This document shows positions 1 to 5,355 of a DNA stretch of 5,355 nt, in pieces. A program made the translations under genes and the position numbers. The notes below the pieces were generated by a model that saw nothing but the letters and a program-made list of their open reading frames with translations, searched no databases and had not been told where the DNA came from. The stretch is from Pseudomonadota bacterium (GTDB lineage: Bacteria > Pseudomonadota > Gammaproteobacteria > Burkholderiales > SG8-39): the NCBI GenBank assembly GCA_021848555.1, contig JAJZUN010000241.1, positions 1 to 5,355 of the forward strand. The letters are read 5' to 3'. Every line of letters begins with the position of its first letter. Position 1 is the stretch's first letter.

Positions 1-2
1 AG

Positions 3-68
3 TATTTTGTGTGTGCAAAGCGCCTGGCTTCAATTTTGTTGAAAACAGAGAAACTACTCCTTGTCTGA
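3..68 (+). CDS. Possible C-terminal tail of an upstream gene (5' end outside window)
   Basis: Frame 3 is open from the left edge and reads 21 codons, starting [10 protein letters not shown] and ending EKLLLV, before a TGA at 66-68. It would leave a 41-base gap before the aminotransferase ATG at 110, a normal spacing inside a polysaccharide operon. The beta-strand-like YFVCAKR followed by a basic/hydrophobic end would suit the last strand of an enzyme domain, but 21 residues are too few to name a family. A competing frame from base 1 stops at 40-42, so this assignment is tentative. If the locus follows the usual order, the upstream gene would be another sugar-nucleotide or glycan enzyme; that is inference only. 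Confidence 0.25.
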   Translation, partial: YFVCAKRLASILLKTEKLLLV

Positions 69-109
69 GTACCTATTACGGTGATAAGCAATCGGATGAA
101 GCGGATTCA

Positions 110-1213
110 ATGATTCCTTTACTCGACCTCAGCGCCGGTTATCGAGAACTGCAATCTGAAATCGACGCGGCCGTTTCGCACGCGCTGGCCTCCGGCGTAT
201 ACATCGGCGGGCCGGAGGTAGAAGCGTTCGAGCATGAGTTTGCTGCCTACACCCAGGCGCAGCACTGCGTAGGCGTGGGCAACGGTCTGAATGCCCTGCA
301 CCTCACGCTGCGCGCTATGGACGTCGGGCCGGGCGACGAAGTTATCGTGCCCAGCAACACCTACATCGCCACTTGGTTCGCCGTCAGCCATTGCGGCGCC
401 ACGCCCGTGCCAGTGGAGCCGGATGTGCATACCTTCAACATCGATCCGGGGCGGGTCGAAGCGGCCATCACCCCGCGCACGCGAGTGATCCTGCCGGTCC
501 ACCTCTATGGACAACCGGCCGAAATGGACGCCATCCTTGCCATCGCGCGCAAGCACGGCCTGCGCGTGCTCGAAGATGCGGCACAGGCGCACGGCGCTCG
601 CTACAAAGGCCGGCGCCTGGGCGCGCATAGCGACGCCGTGGCCTGGAGCTTCTACCCCGGAAAGAATCTGGGCGCCATGGGCGATGGCGGCGCGGTGACC
701 ACCGATAACGCGCAAATTGCCGAGCGCGTCCGCGTGCTCGGCAACTACGGCTCCCGCGAGAAGTACGTAAACGACGTGCAGGGCTACAACAGCCGTCTCG
801 ACCCGCTGCAAGCGGCGATTTTGCGCGTCAAGCTAGCGCACCTAGACGAGTGGAATGCCCGCCGCGGCGCCATCGCACGACGCTACCAGCAGGACCTTGC
901 GGGCTGTGGCTTGACCTTGCCGCAAGTGCCTGAATGGGCCGACCCTGCGTGGCATCTGTATGTGGTGCAACACCCGCGGCGCGATGCGCTGCAGCGAGCG
1001 CTGACCGATGCCGGCGTGGGTACGCTGATTCATTACCCCATTCCCCCGCACCGGCAGAAGGCGTATGCGCACGCCAGCTGGGGCCAGGGGTTCTTTCCGA
1101 TCGCCGAGCGCATGGCGGCCGAGGTGTTGAGCTTGCCGATGGGACCGCAGCTGCAAAAAGACCAGCTGGACCCGGTACTCGCGGCCATCCGTAAGGCTAT
1201 GAAGCTAGCGTGA
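110..1213 (+). CDS. DegT/DnrJ/EryC1/StrS-family PLP-dependent sugar aminotransferase, FdtB/QdtB-like
   Basis: A 367-residue protein, full length for this fold-type I aminotransferase family. Known role of the closest-looking members (FdtB, QdtB): glutamate-dependent amination at C3 of a dTDP-6-deoxy-3-ketohexose, giving dTDP-Fuc3N or dTDP-Qui3N in the cytoplasm for O-antigen or S-layer glycans. Visible landmarks: N-terminal [15 protein letters not shown] at 55-63; the PLP-contacting EDAAQAHGA with Asp156 and Gln159; SFYPGKNLG with Ser180 and the Schiff-base lysine Lys185; GNYGS at 211-215; [11 protein letters not shown] at 226-236; HYPIPPH at 308-314. The start is the ATG at 110 because the family begins just before the PLLDL motif. 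The frame also runs open back to a GTG at 11, but those 33 residues look like spacer. The ribosome site is weak (CGGA at 102-105). The stop overlaps the next gene's GTG by 4 bases, so translation is probably coupled. Family is certain; the 3-amino rather than 4-amino product is inferred from motif style. Confidence 0.93.
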   Translation: MIPLLDLSAGYRELQSEIDAAVSHALASGVYIGGPEVEAFEHEFAAYTQAQHCVGVGNGLNALHLTLRAMDVGPGDEVIVPSNTYIATWFAVSHCGATPVPVEPDVHTFNIDPGRVEAAITPRTRVILPVHLYGQPAEMDAILAIARKHGLRVLEDAAQAHGARYKGRRLGAHSDAVAWSFYPGKNLGAMGDGGAVTTDNAQIAERVRVLGNYGSREKYVNDVQGYNSRLDPLQAAILRVKLAHLDEWNARRGAIARRYQQDLAGCGLTLPQVPEWADPAWHLYVVQHPRRDALQRALTDAGVGTLIHYPIPPHRQKAYAHASWGQGFFPIAERMAAEVLSLPMGPQLQKDQLDPVLAAIRKAMKLA

Positions 1214-2727
1214 GCGACAGCGTCAATTCTTACCGGCAGATTTTGCGCAGTACGTCGATCATCGGCGGGGCGTCGTTCCTCAATATTCTGATCGGCCTCG
1301 CCCGCGTCAAGGTCGTCGCAGTGCTGCTGGGGCCAGCCGGCGTCGGCTTGATCGGCCTGCTGGTCAACCTGGTCACCACCGCCTCCAGCGTGGCCGCACT
1401 CGGTTTGGGCGCGGTGGGCACCCGGCAGATCGCCGAGGCTGCGGGGCGCGACGACGATCGCGCCGTGGCGGTGGCGCGGCGCGCGCTGTTCTGGGGCACG
1501 CTCGCCTTGTCAGCTGTCGGCGCACTGGTGTTCTGGCTGCTGCGCGGTGTGCTCGCGGCGCAGGTGCTAGCCGACCCGGCGCTGAGTTACGAAGTGGGCT
1601 GGCTGGCGCTGGGCGTGGGCCTCACCGTGGCAGGCGGATCGCAGGGCGCGCTGCTGAACGGCCTGCGTCGCATCGGCGACCTGGCGCGCGTCAGCGTGGT
1701 TTCCGCCGTGTTGTCCACAATCTTTGGTGTAGGCGCGCTGCTGCTGTGGCACGAAAGAGGCATACTGATTTACCTGCTCATGACGCCGGTGGCCAGCTTC
1801 GTCGTCGGCCACTGGTATGTGGCGCGCCTGCCAAGGGTGCAGGTGCCACCGACGCCGCTGGGCGAACTGGCGCGGCAGTGGGGCACGCTGGCCCGCTTGG
1901 GCACCGCCTTCATGCTCGCGGGAGTCGTGGGAACTGCGGGGGAGCTGGTGGTGCGCACCCTGGTACAGCGCACGCTGGGTGCCGAGGCGCTGGGCCAGTT
2001 CGAAGCGTCGTGGCTGATCTCCATGACCTATATCGGCTTCGTGCTGCGCACCATGGGCACCGACTATTACCCCCGCCTCACCGCGGTGATTCAGGATCAT
2101 GCGGCCGCCAACAAGCTCGTGAACGAGCAGACCGAAGTGGCCCTGCTGCTCGCCGGGCCCGTGTTTCTCGCCATGCTGGGCCTGGCGCCGTGGGTGATCG
2201 AGTTGCTGTACTCCAGCCGATTCGCGGAAGCGGCCACGATCCTGCGCTGGCAGATATTGGGCGATATCCTGAAAGTCGTCAGCTGGCCGCTGGGTTTCAT
2301 CATTCTGGCGGCGGGCGACGGGCGGACGTTCATCCTGAGCGAAGTGCTGGGAATGGCGGTCTTTGTGCTCTGCGTCTGGATCGGCTTGCCGCTGCTGGGC
2401 GTGCGCGCGACAGGCTTCGGTTTTCTGATGGTGTACGTGATCTATTTGCCGCTCGTCTATTGGCTGGCAGTCAAGCGAACAGGATTTCGCTGGGCGCGCA
2501 GCGTCGCGGCGAGAGCGTTGGTGCTTTTCGCAATCGGCGCCGTTGCGGCGATCATTGCGGAAATTCACGCGCTGGCCGCTGCCGCATTTTCCGGAGTGAT
2601 GGCGATAGGTTTTGCGGTGATCGGACTAAAGCGCCTGGCGCAAATGACGGATTTCAACGGCCCGAATGTCGGTCTTGCTCTCTACTGTCGAAAATTTGCC
2701 TTGATGCTCGGATTGGGTCGCAAGTAA
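1210..2727 (+). CDS. wzx: Wzx-type O-antigen/lipid III flippase, WzxE-like (MOP superfamily)
   Basis: A 505-residue, very hydrophobic inner-membrane protein with about 12-14 likely membrane spans (roughly 13-40, 44-66, 92-120, 128-150, 160-180, 184-203, 228-250, 265-283, 309-333, 345-369, 372-396, 399-420, 431-451, 454-472). Length and layout fit the polysaccharide branch of the MOP exporters, which flip undecaprenyl-PP-linked oligosaccharides to the periplasm for Wzy polymerisation. [10 protein letters not shown] (41-50) and the charged loop GTDYYPRL (283-290) resemble the WzxE/'O-antigen translocase' group rather than the classical RfbX group. WzxE itself moves an aminodeoxyhexose-containing unit, which suits the aminotransferase next door. 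It starts with GTG inside the overlap GTGA at 1210-1213; TAAGG at 1192-1196 is too distant to be a strong ribosome site, so coupling with the preceding gene is likely. Third-position GC falls towards its 3' end. Flippase family is firm; the exact substrate cannot be read. Confidence 0.92.
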   Translation: MSDSVNSYRQILRSTSIIGGASFLNILIGLARVKVVAVLLGPAGVGLIGLLVNLVTTASSVAALGLGAVGTRQIAEAAGRDDDRAVAVARRALFWGTLALSAVGALVFWLLRGVLAAQVLADPALSYEVGWLALGVGLTVAGGSQGALLNGLRRIGDLARVSVVSAVLSTIFGVGALLLWHERGILIYLLMTPVASFVVGHWYVARLPRVQVPPTPLGELARQWGTLARLGTAFMLAGVVGTAGELVVRTLVQRTLGAEALGQFEASWLISMTYIGFVLRTMGTDYYPRLTAVIQDHAAANKLVNEQTEVALLLAGPVFLAMLGLAPWVIELLYSSRFAEAATILRWQILGDILKVVSWPLGFIILAAGDGRTFILSEVLGMAVFVLCVWIGLPLLGVRATGFGFLMVYVIYLPLVYWLAVKRTGFRWARSVAARALVLFAIGAVAAIIAEIHALAAAAFSGVMAIGFAVIGLKRLAQMTDFNGPNVGLALYCRKFALMLGLGRK

Positions 2728-2750
2728 TTTTTCCCCATGGCCAATAGAGA

Positions 2751-2776
2751 AATTGTTGAATGATTCCGCGACAATT
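2751..2776 (+). repeat. AT-rich inverted repeat in the spacer after the first flippase gene
   Basis: AATTGTTG (2751-2758) can pair with CGACAATT (2769-2776) over 8 base pairs, one of them a G-U, around a 10-base loop. It begins 24 bases after the first flippase stop. The stem is weak and no run of T's follows, so it does not qualify as an intrinsic terminator. It could be a modest 3'-end structure or chance. Confidence 0.3.
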
Positions 2777-2829
2777 CTAAGCAGCCATAACCCTGCGAAT
2801 TGAACCTGCCGGCGCACACATCTGCATCA

Positions 2830-2853
2830 TCTGGCAGGGTCTGGCTCTGGCAG
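2830..2853 (+). repeat. TCTGGC direct repeats upstream of the second flippase gene
   Basis: TCTGGCAG occurs at 2830-2837 and 2846-2853, exactly 16 bases apart, with a further TCTGGC at 2840-2845 directly abutting the last copy. The outer words CATCTGC (2819-2825) and GCAGATG (2850-2856) are also complementary. The cluster lies about 75-100 bases before the GTG start, where a regulator could bind, but nothing ties it to a known factor. Confidence 0.35.
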
Positions 2854-2928
2854 ATGCACTGATACATTGGCAAACATAATAGTGCAAACCGTCCAACTCA
2901 TTACCCACTCCAGAATGTACATTACCCT

Positions 2929-4398
2929 GTGAGCATAACGAAACACACCGCCTACAACCTGTTGGGTGCAGTGCTTCCCCTGGGCTTGTCCCTTTTCACA
3001 GTCCCCCTCTACATCGGCCTGATAGGTGAGGCCAGATACGGCGTTTTGGCTGTCGCTTGGCTATTGCTGGGATATTTTGGCTTGTTCGACTTGGGGCTAG
3101 GTCGTGCAACGGCTCAGCGAATTGCTTCGCTCGGCGATTCGACTCCAGAAACATTAGCATCAACCTTCTGGACAGCACTGGGTATGAATATCAGTCTGGG
3201 TATCATTGGCGGCCTGATCATCTGGCCGGTAGCCATCTATTTTTTCCGCAACTACTTTAGCGTGGGCGCCGCGCTTCGGCCAGAGCTTGCTACCGCCATT
3301 CCTTGGTTGATCCTGGCCGTGCCCCTGGCCACGTTGTCTGGCGTTCTCGGCGGTGCGCTGGAGGCGCGCGCAAAGTTTCTCGAGCTGAACCTGATTTCTG
3401 TCTCAAGCTCTGTGCTAACCCAGTTATTGCCGCTCGCGGCGGTATGGGTGCATGGTCCTGATCTCGCATGGCTTCTTCCCGCCGTTATTCTATCTAGGCT
3501 GGTCACGCTGACCTTGCTCTTTCTTCTTTGCCGCGTTCACGTGTTTCATGGTCACACCCCAACATTTTCCCGCACACAGGCCAGAGGCCTTCTTCAGTTT
3601 GGCGGCTGGGTGACCATCTCATCCTTGGTCGGCCCTATGATGGTGATTCTTGACCGCTTTGTGATTGGCGCGACGCTTGGCGCGAAAGCTGTGACCTATT
3701 ACACAGTGCCGTTCCAACTTGCGGGGCTGCCCACCCTGTTGCCAGGCGCTTTGACCGCAGCGCTTTTTCCACGCTTGGCGGCGGCAGGAAACGCTGAAGC
3801 CGGAGTACTGGCAGCAACGGCCATTCGTTCGCTCGCGGTCGTGATGACACCACCAATACTCATCGGCGTCTTGCTGATTGAACCCTTTTTGCGGTGGTGG
3901 CTGAACCCTGAGTTTGCGTCGCATGCGGGTTTGACAGCCCAAATTCTCTTGTTGGGCTTTTGGATCAACTCGTTTGCCCGCGTTCCCTATGCACAGTTGC
4001 AAGCAGCGGGCAATCCCGCTGTGGTCGCGAAGTGCCATTTAGGTGAGCTTGTTCCCTATCTGCTTCTCCTCTATGTGGGTCTGCACTTTTGGGGACTGCC
4101 GGGTGCAGCGGTGGCATTTGGTCTGCGTACCCTTGCCGATTGCGCGTTGCTCATGCGGTTTGCAGGTACTTTGCAAGACGGCATCCAAGCATTAAAGGCA
4201 CCGGTAATGCTGCTGTTCGCCGGTTTAACTATTGCCGCGAGACTGCCAACCAACAACACAATGTGGTGGCTGGCTGCCGTTGGCGTGTCGTTGCTTTCGC
4301 TTTGGTGGTCGTGGCGAATGGCGCCGCCGGAAGTCCGCAACTTCCTTATTCGAGCGGTCAATAAATTGTCGATCAACGAACAAAAGGATTTTCTTTGA
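2929..4398 (+). CDS. Second Wzx-type oligosaccharide flippase (polysaccharide-transport MOP family)
   Basis: A 489-residue integral membrane protein with about 12-14 hydrophobic spans (roughly 7-32, 37-57, 81-106, 122-140, 153-174, 178-202, 222-248, 253-281, 294-320, 334-353, 372-396, 423-438, 444-462). The block YGVL...GYFGLFDLGLGRA (37-60) and the central LDRFVIGATLG (241-251) followed by TYYTVPFQL (256-264) and ALFPRLA (278-284) are typical of the classical RfbX/Wzx 'flippase' branch. It should flip an undecaprenyl-PP-linked glycan across the inner membrane. It is not a duplicate of the preceding flippase: the diagnostic motifs differ and no obvious alignment is visible. The GTG at 2929 is the only sensible start; the frame stays open back to 2863 but offers no ATG, GTG or TTG. 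No Shine-Dalgarno is seen. The stop overlaps the methyltransferase start by 4 bases. Third-position GC is much lower than in the first two genes. It might serve a different glycan or be the functional flippase of a recombined locus. Confidence 0.92.
   Translation: MSITKHTAYNLLGAVLPLGLSLFTVPLYIGLIGEARYGVLAVAWLLLGYFGLFDLGLGRATAQRIASLGDSTPETLASTFWTALGMNISLGIIGGLIIWPVAIYFFRNYFSVGAALRPELATAIPWLILAVPLATLSGVLGGALEARAKFLELNLISVSSSVLTQLLPLAAVWVHGPDLAWLLPAVILSRLVTLTLLFLLCRVHVFHGHTPTFSRTQARGLLQFGGWVTISSLVGPMMVILDRFVIGATLGAKAVTYYTVPFQLAGLPTLLPGALTAALFPRLAAAGNAEAGVLAATAIRSLAVVMTPPILIGVLLIEPFLRWWLNPEFASHAGLTAQILLLGFWINSFARVPYAQLQAAGNPAVVAKCHLGELVPYLLLLYVGLHFWGLPGAAVAFGLRTLADCALLMRFAGTLQDGIQALKAPVMLLFAGLTIAARLPTNNTMWWLAAVGVSLLSLWWSWRMAPPEVRNFLIRAVNKLSINEQKDFL
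4382..4388 (+). promoter_or_regulatory. Ribosome binding site fixing the TTG start of the methyltransferase
   Basis: AAAAGGA sits 6 bases before the TTG at 4395, inside the last codons of the second flippase. It is the best Shine-Dalgarno in the window, and no other in-frame start nearby has one. It supports the unusual TTG as the true initiation codon. Confidence 0.7.
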
Positions 4399-5355
4399 GC
4401 GCAAGCAATCCAAACCAGTCAACAGCTTCCACCGACGTACTGTGGAATACCCCATGGCCAACAAGTGAATTGGAAAAGGTCTCCGTCTGCCCCATTTGTG
4501 GAAGTAAGGAGCGAACAGTTCTTTACGATGATTTGATCGACAACGTCTTTTGTGTAGCACCGGGCCGCTGGACGTTAAATCACTGCACTCATTGTAAAAG
4601 CGCATACTTGGATCCACGACCTTCGCAGGCGTCTATTCACTTGGCGTACAGCGTCTATCACACCCATCGGGAAGCCGTGATCAAGAGCAACTATGCGGAA
4701 CTCAGCCCTTTGCGCAAGTTTCGCCGGCGCATGGTCAATGGGTACACCAATTGGTTTTTTTCCACTAACGAATCGCCATTCTCCCGGATCGGAGTCAACT
4801 TGTGGGCACTATGGCCAGTCCGACGCAAACTGGAACACGAATATCGGCACTTACCACGCCATGTGCCCGAAGGAGGCCGTGTTCTGGATATCGGCTGCGC
4901 CAGTGGTGCATTTATGGTAACTGCAAAAACCTGCGGCTGGGAGGTCACCGGCGTAGATCCAGATCCCATATCCGTCGCCAATGCCCGCTCGCTGGGCCTG
5001 GATGTCCACCAAGGCGGTCTGGAAGTATTTGGTGGCAAATCTAATGTATTCGATGTCATCACAATCTGCCATGTCATCGAACATGTTCATGAGCCCTCCG
5101 ATACGATCGTCGATATATACCGCCTTCTAAAGCCAGGCGGCCAACTGTGGCTGGAGACCCCAAACATTGAAAGCCTTGGACATAAATATTATGGGAGACA
5201 CTGGCTGGGCCTAGATCCGCCGCGACATCTCGCGGTTTTCAACCCCAGTTCGCTAAGAACGGCACTGGAGCGCGCTGGATTCTCCGATATTCAATACAAA
5301 CCTGCTCCAAGCCCATTGTGGGGCGTTGTCAATGCAAGCGAAGCGATTCGGCAAG
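4395..5355 (+). CDS. Class I SAM-dependent methyltransferase with N-terminal zinc ribbon (3' end outside window)
   Basis: The frame stays open to the window edge; 320 residues are visible. The start is TTG, overlapping the flippase stop as TTGA (4395-4398), with AAAAGGA six bases upstream. After about 28 polar residues comes a zinc-ribbon-like domain: CPIC (Cys32, Cys35) and CTHC (Cys64, Cys67), then YLDPRP at 71-76, a layout familiar from sugar and polysaccharide methyltransferases. The SAM-binding Rossmann fold follows: motif I VLDIGCASGAF (163-173), an acidic strand end GVDPD (Asp188), motif DVITICHVIEHVHEP (220-234) and RLLKPGG (243-249), then WLETPN (252-257) and PPRHL (275-279), seen in the Methyltransf_23-type group. 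The middle glycine of the usual GxGxG is Ala169, a common variant. The likely role is methylating a sugar or the growing glycan in the cytoplasm; O- or N-methylation and the acceptor cannot be read. Roughly 77-160 is a less conserved linker. Codon use matches the second flippase. Confidence 0.9.
   Translation, partial: MSASNPNQSTASTDVLWNTPWPTSELEKVSVCPICGSKERTVLYDDLIDNVFCVAPGRWTLNHCTHCKSAYLDPRPSQASIHLAYSVYHTHREAVIKSNYAELSPLRKFRRRMVNGYTNWFFSTNESPFSRIGVNLWALWPVRRKLEHEYRHLPRHVPEGGRVLDIGCASGAFMVTAKTCGWEVTGVDPDPISVANARSLGLDVHQGGLEVFGGKSNVFDVITICHVIEHVHEPSDTIVDIYRLLKPGGQLWLETPNIESLGHKYYGRHWLGLDPPRHLAVFNPSSLRTALERAGFSDIQYKPAPSPLWGVVNASEAIRQ
4450..4461 (+). repeat. Second copy of the 12-base word CCCCATGGCCAA
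   Basis: Identical to 2733-2744. One copy lies 5 bases after the first flippase's stop and the other 51 bases after the second flippase's stop, within methyltransferase codons 19-23. Aligning on from the 12-mer, 12 of the next 23 positions also agree, including AATTG at the same offset (2751-2755 and 4468-4472). It may mark a recombination or duplication end, or be chance. Confidence 0.35.

Larger units (their letters stand above)
2728..2928. other. 201-base spacer between the two flippase genes; possible recombination junction
   Basis: No recognisable gene. It is clearly less GC-rich than the upstream genes. It contains: a 12-base word CCCCATGGCCAA at 2733-2744 that recurs at 4450-4461; an AT-rich inverted repeat at 2751-2776; three TCTGGC words at 2830, 2840 and 2846; and one frame open from 2804 to 2929 whose TGA (2930-2932) overlaps the next GTG start. 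CATAAT at 2875-2880 could be a -10 element, but I find no acceptable -35 at 16-18 bases, so I do not call a promoter. No GC-rich hairpin followed by T's is present, so the downstream genes could still be read through from upstream. Confidence 0.6.

Noticed and set aside
11..109. 5' extension of the aminotransferase to a GTG at 11, adding 33 residues
   Set aside because: The added residues show no family motif, and the family normally begins a few residues before PLLDL. The stretch overlaps a possible upstream gene tail and has no ribosome site at the GTG.
119..811. 230-codon - strand frame opposite the aminotransferase
   Set aside because: No recognisable motif, and it lies wholly opposite a confidently identified enzyme.
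1567..2568. 333-codon open frame on the - strand opposite the first flippase
   Set aside because: Rich in Gln, His and Arg with no domain. It is the expected mirror of a GC-rich third-position bias in the flippase gene.
1746..2747. 333-codon + strand frame within the first flippase
   Set aside because: Its composition (Gly, Arg, Ala rich, with no plausible domain) is typical of an off-frame shadow. The overlapping flippase frame has clear membrane spans and motifs.
2751..2776. Intrinsic terminator after the first flippase
   Set aside because: The stem is AT-rich with a G-U pair and a 10-base loop, and it is followed by GC-containing sequence with no T run.
2875..2880. Sigma-70 promoter using CATAAT as the -10 box
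   Set aside because: No hexamer resembling TTGACA lies 16-18 bases upstream. TTGGCA at 2867 is too close to it, and no -10 box lies downstream of that TTGGCA at the right distance.
2833..2886. Sigma-54 promoter (GG-N10-GC) in the spacer
   Set aside because: The TGGC and TGC words are present, but their spacings are off from the required 10 bases in every combination I tried.
4691..5090. Several open frames of 75-128 codons on both strands over the methyltransferase
   Set aside because: All overlap the methyltransferase frame, which carries zinc-ribbon and SAM motifs. None of them shows a domain.

Overview
This window lies inside a bacterial surface-polysaccharide (O-antigen or exopolysaccharide) biosynthesis locus. 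All recognisable genes are on the + strand: a nucleotide-sugar aminotransferase (110-1213), a Wzx-type lipid-linked oligosaccharide flippase (1210-2727), a second and clearly different Wzx-type flippase (2929-4398), and a class I SAM-dependent methyltransferase with an N-terminal zinc ribbon (TTG start at 4395, cut off by the window end). The first 68 bases may hold the end of an upstream gene.

The first half is very GC-rich at third codon positions. The second half is clearly less so. Protein style and gene content suggest a gamma- or betaproteobacterium of the Xanthomonadaceae/Rhodanobacteraceae or Burkholderiales kind. That is inference from composition and family resemblance, not from a marker gene.

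Layout: 1-109, possible tail of an upstream gene plus a short leader. 110-2727, two genes overlapping by 4 bases (GTGA), a tightly coupled unit. 2728-2928, a 201-base spacer with no convincing promoter or terminator, but with short repeats, a small AT-rich inverted repeat, and an open frame that ends in GTGA on the next gene's start. 2929 to the end, two genes again overlapping by 4 bases (TTGA). None of the three genes after the aminotransferase starts with ATG: they use GTG, GTG and TTG.

Working model: the aminotransferase makes a 3-amino-3,6-dideoxyhexose nucleotide (Fuc3N or Qui3N type). Glycosyltransferases outside the window build it into an undecaprenyl-diphosphate-linked repeat unit. 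A flippase moves that unit across the inner membrane, and the methyltransferase probably modifies a sugar or chain end. Two unlike flippases side by side, the composition change near the end of the first, and an imperfect direct repeat bracketing the second suggest the locus was assembled from two modules. I saw no RNA gene, insertion sequence, CRISPR array or phage feature, and nothing that looks like a wholly new system. The junction around 2600-2930 is the most interesting part.
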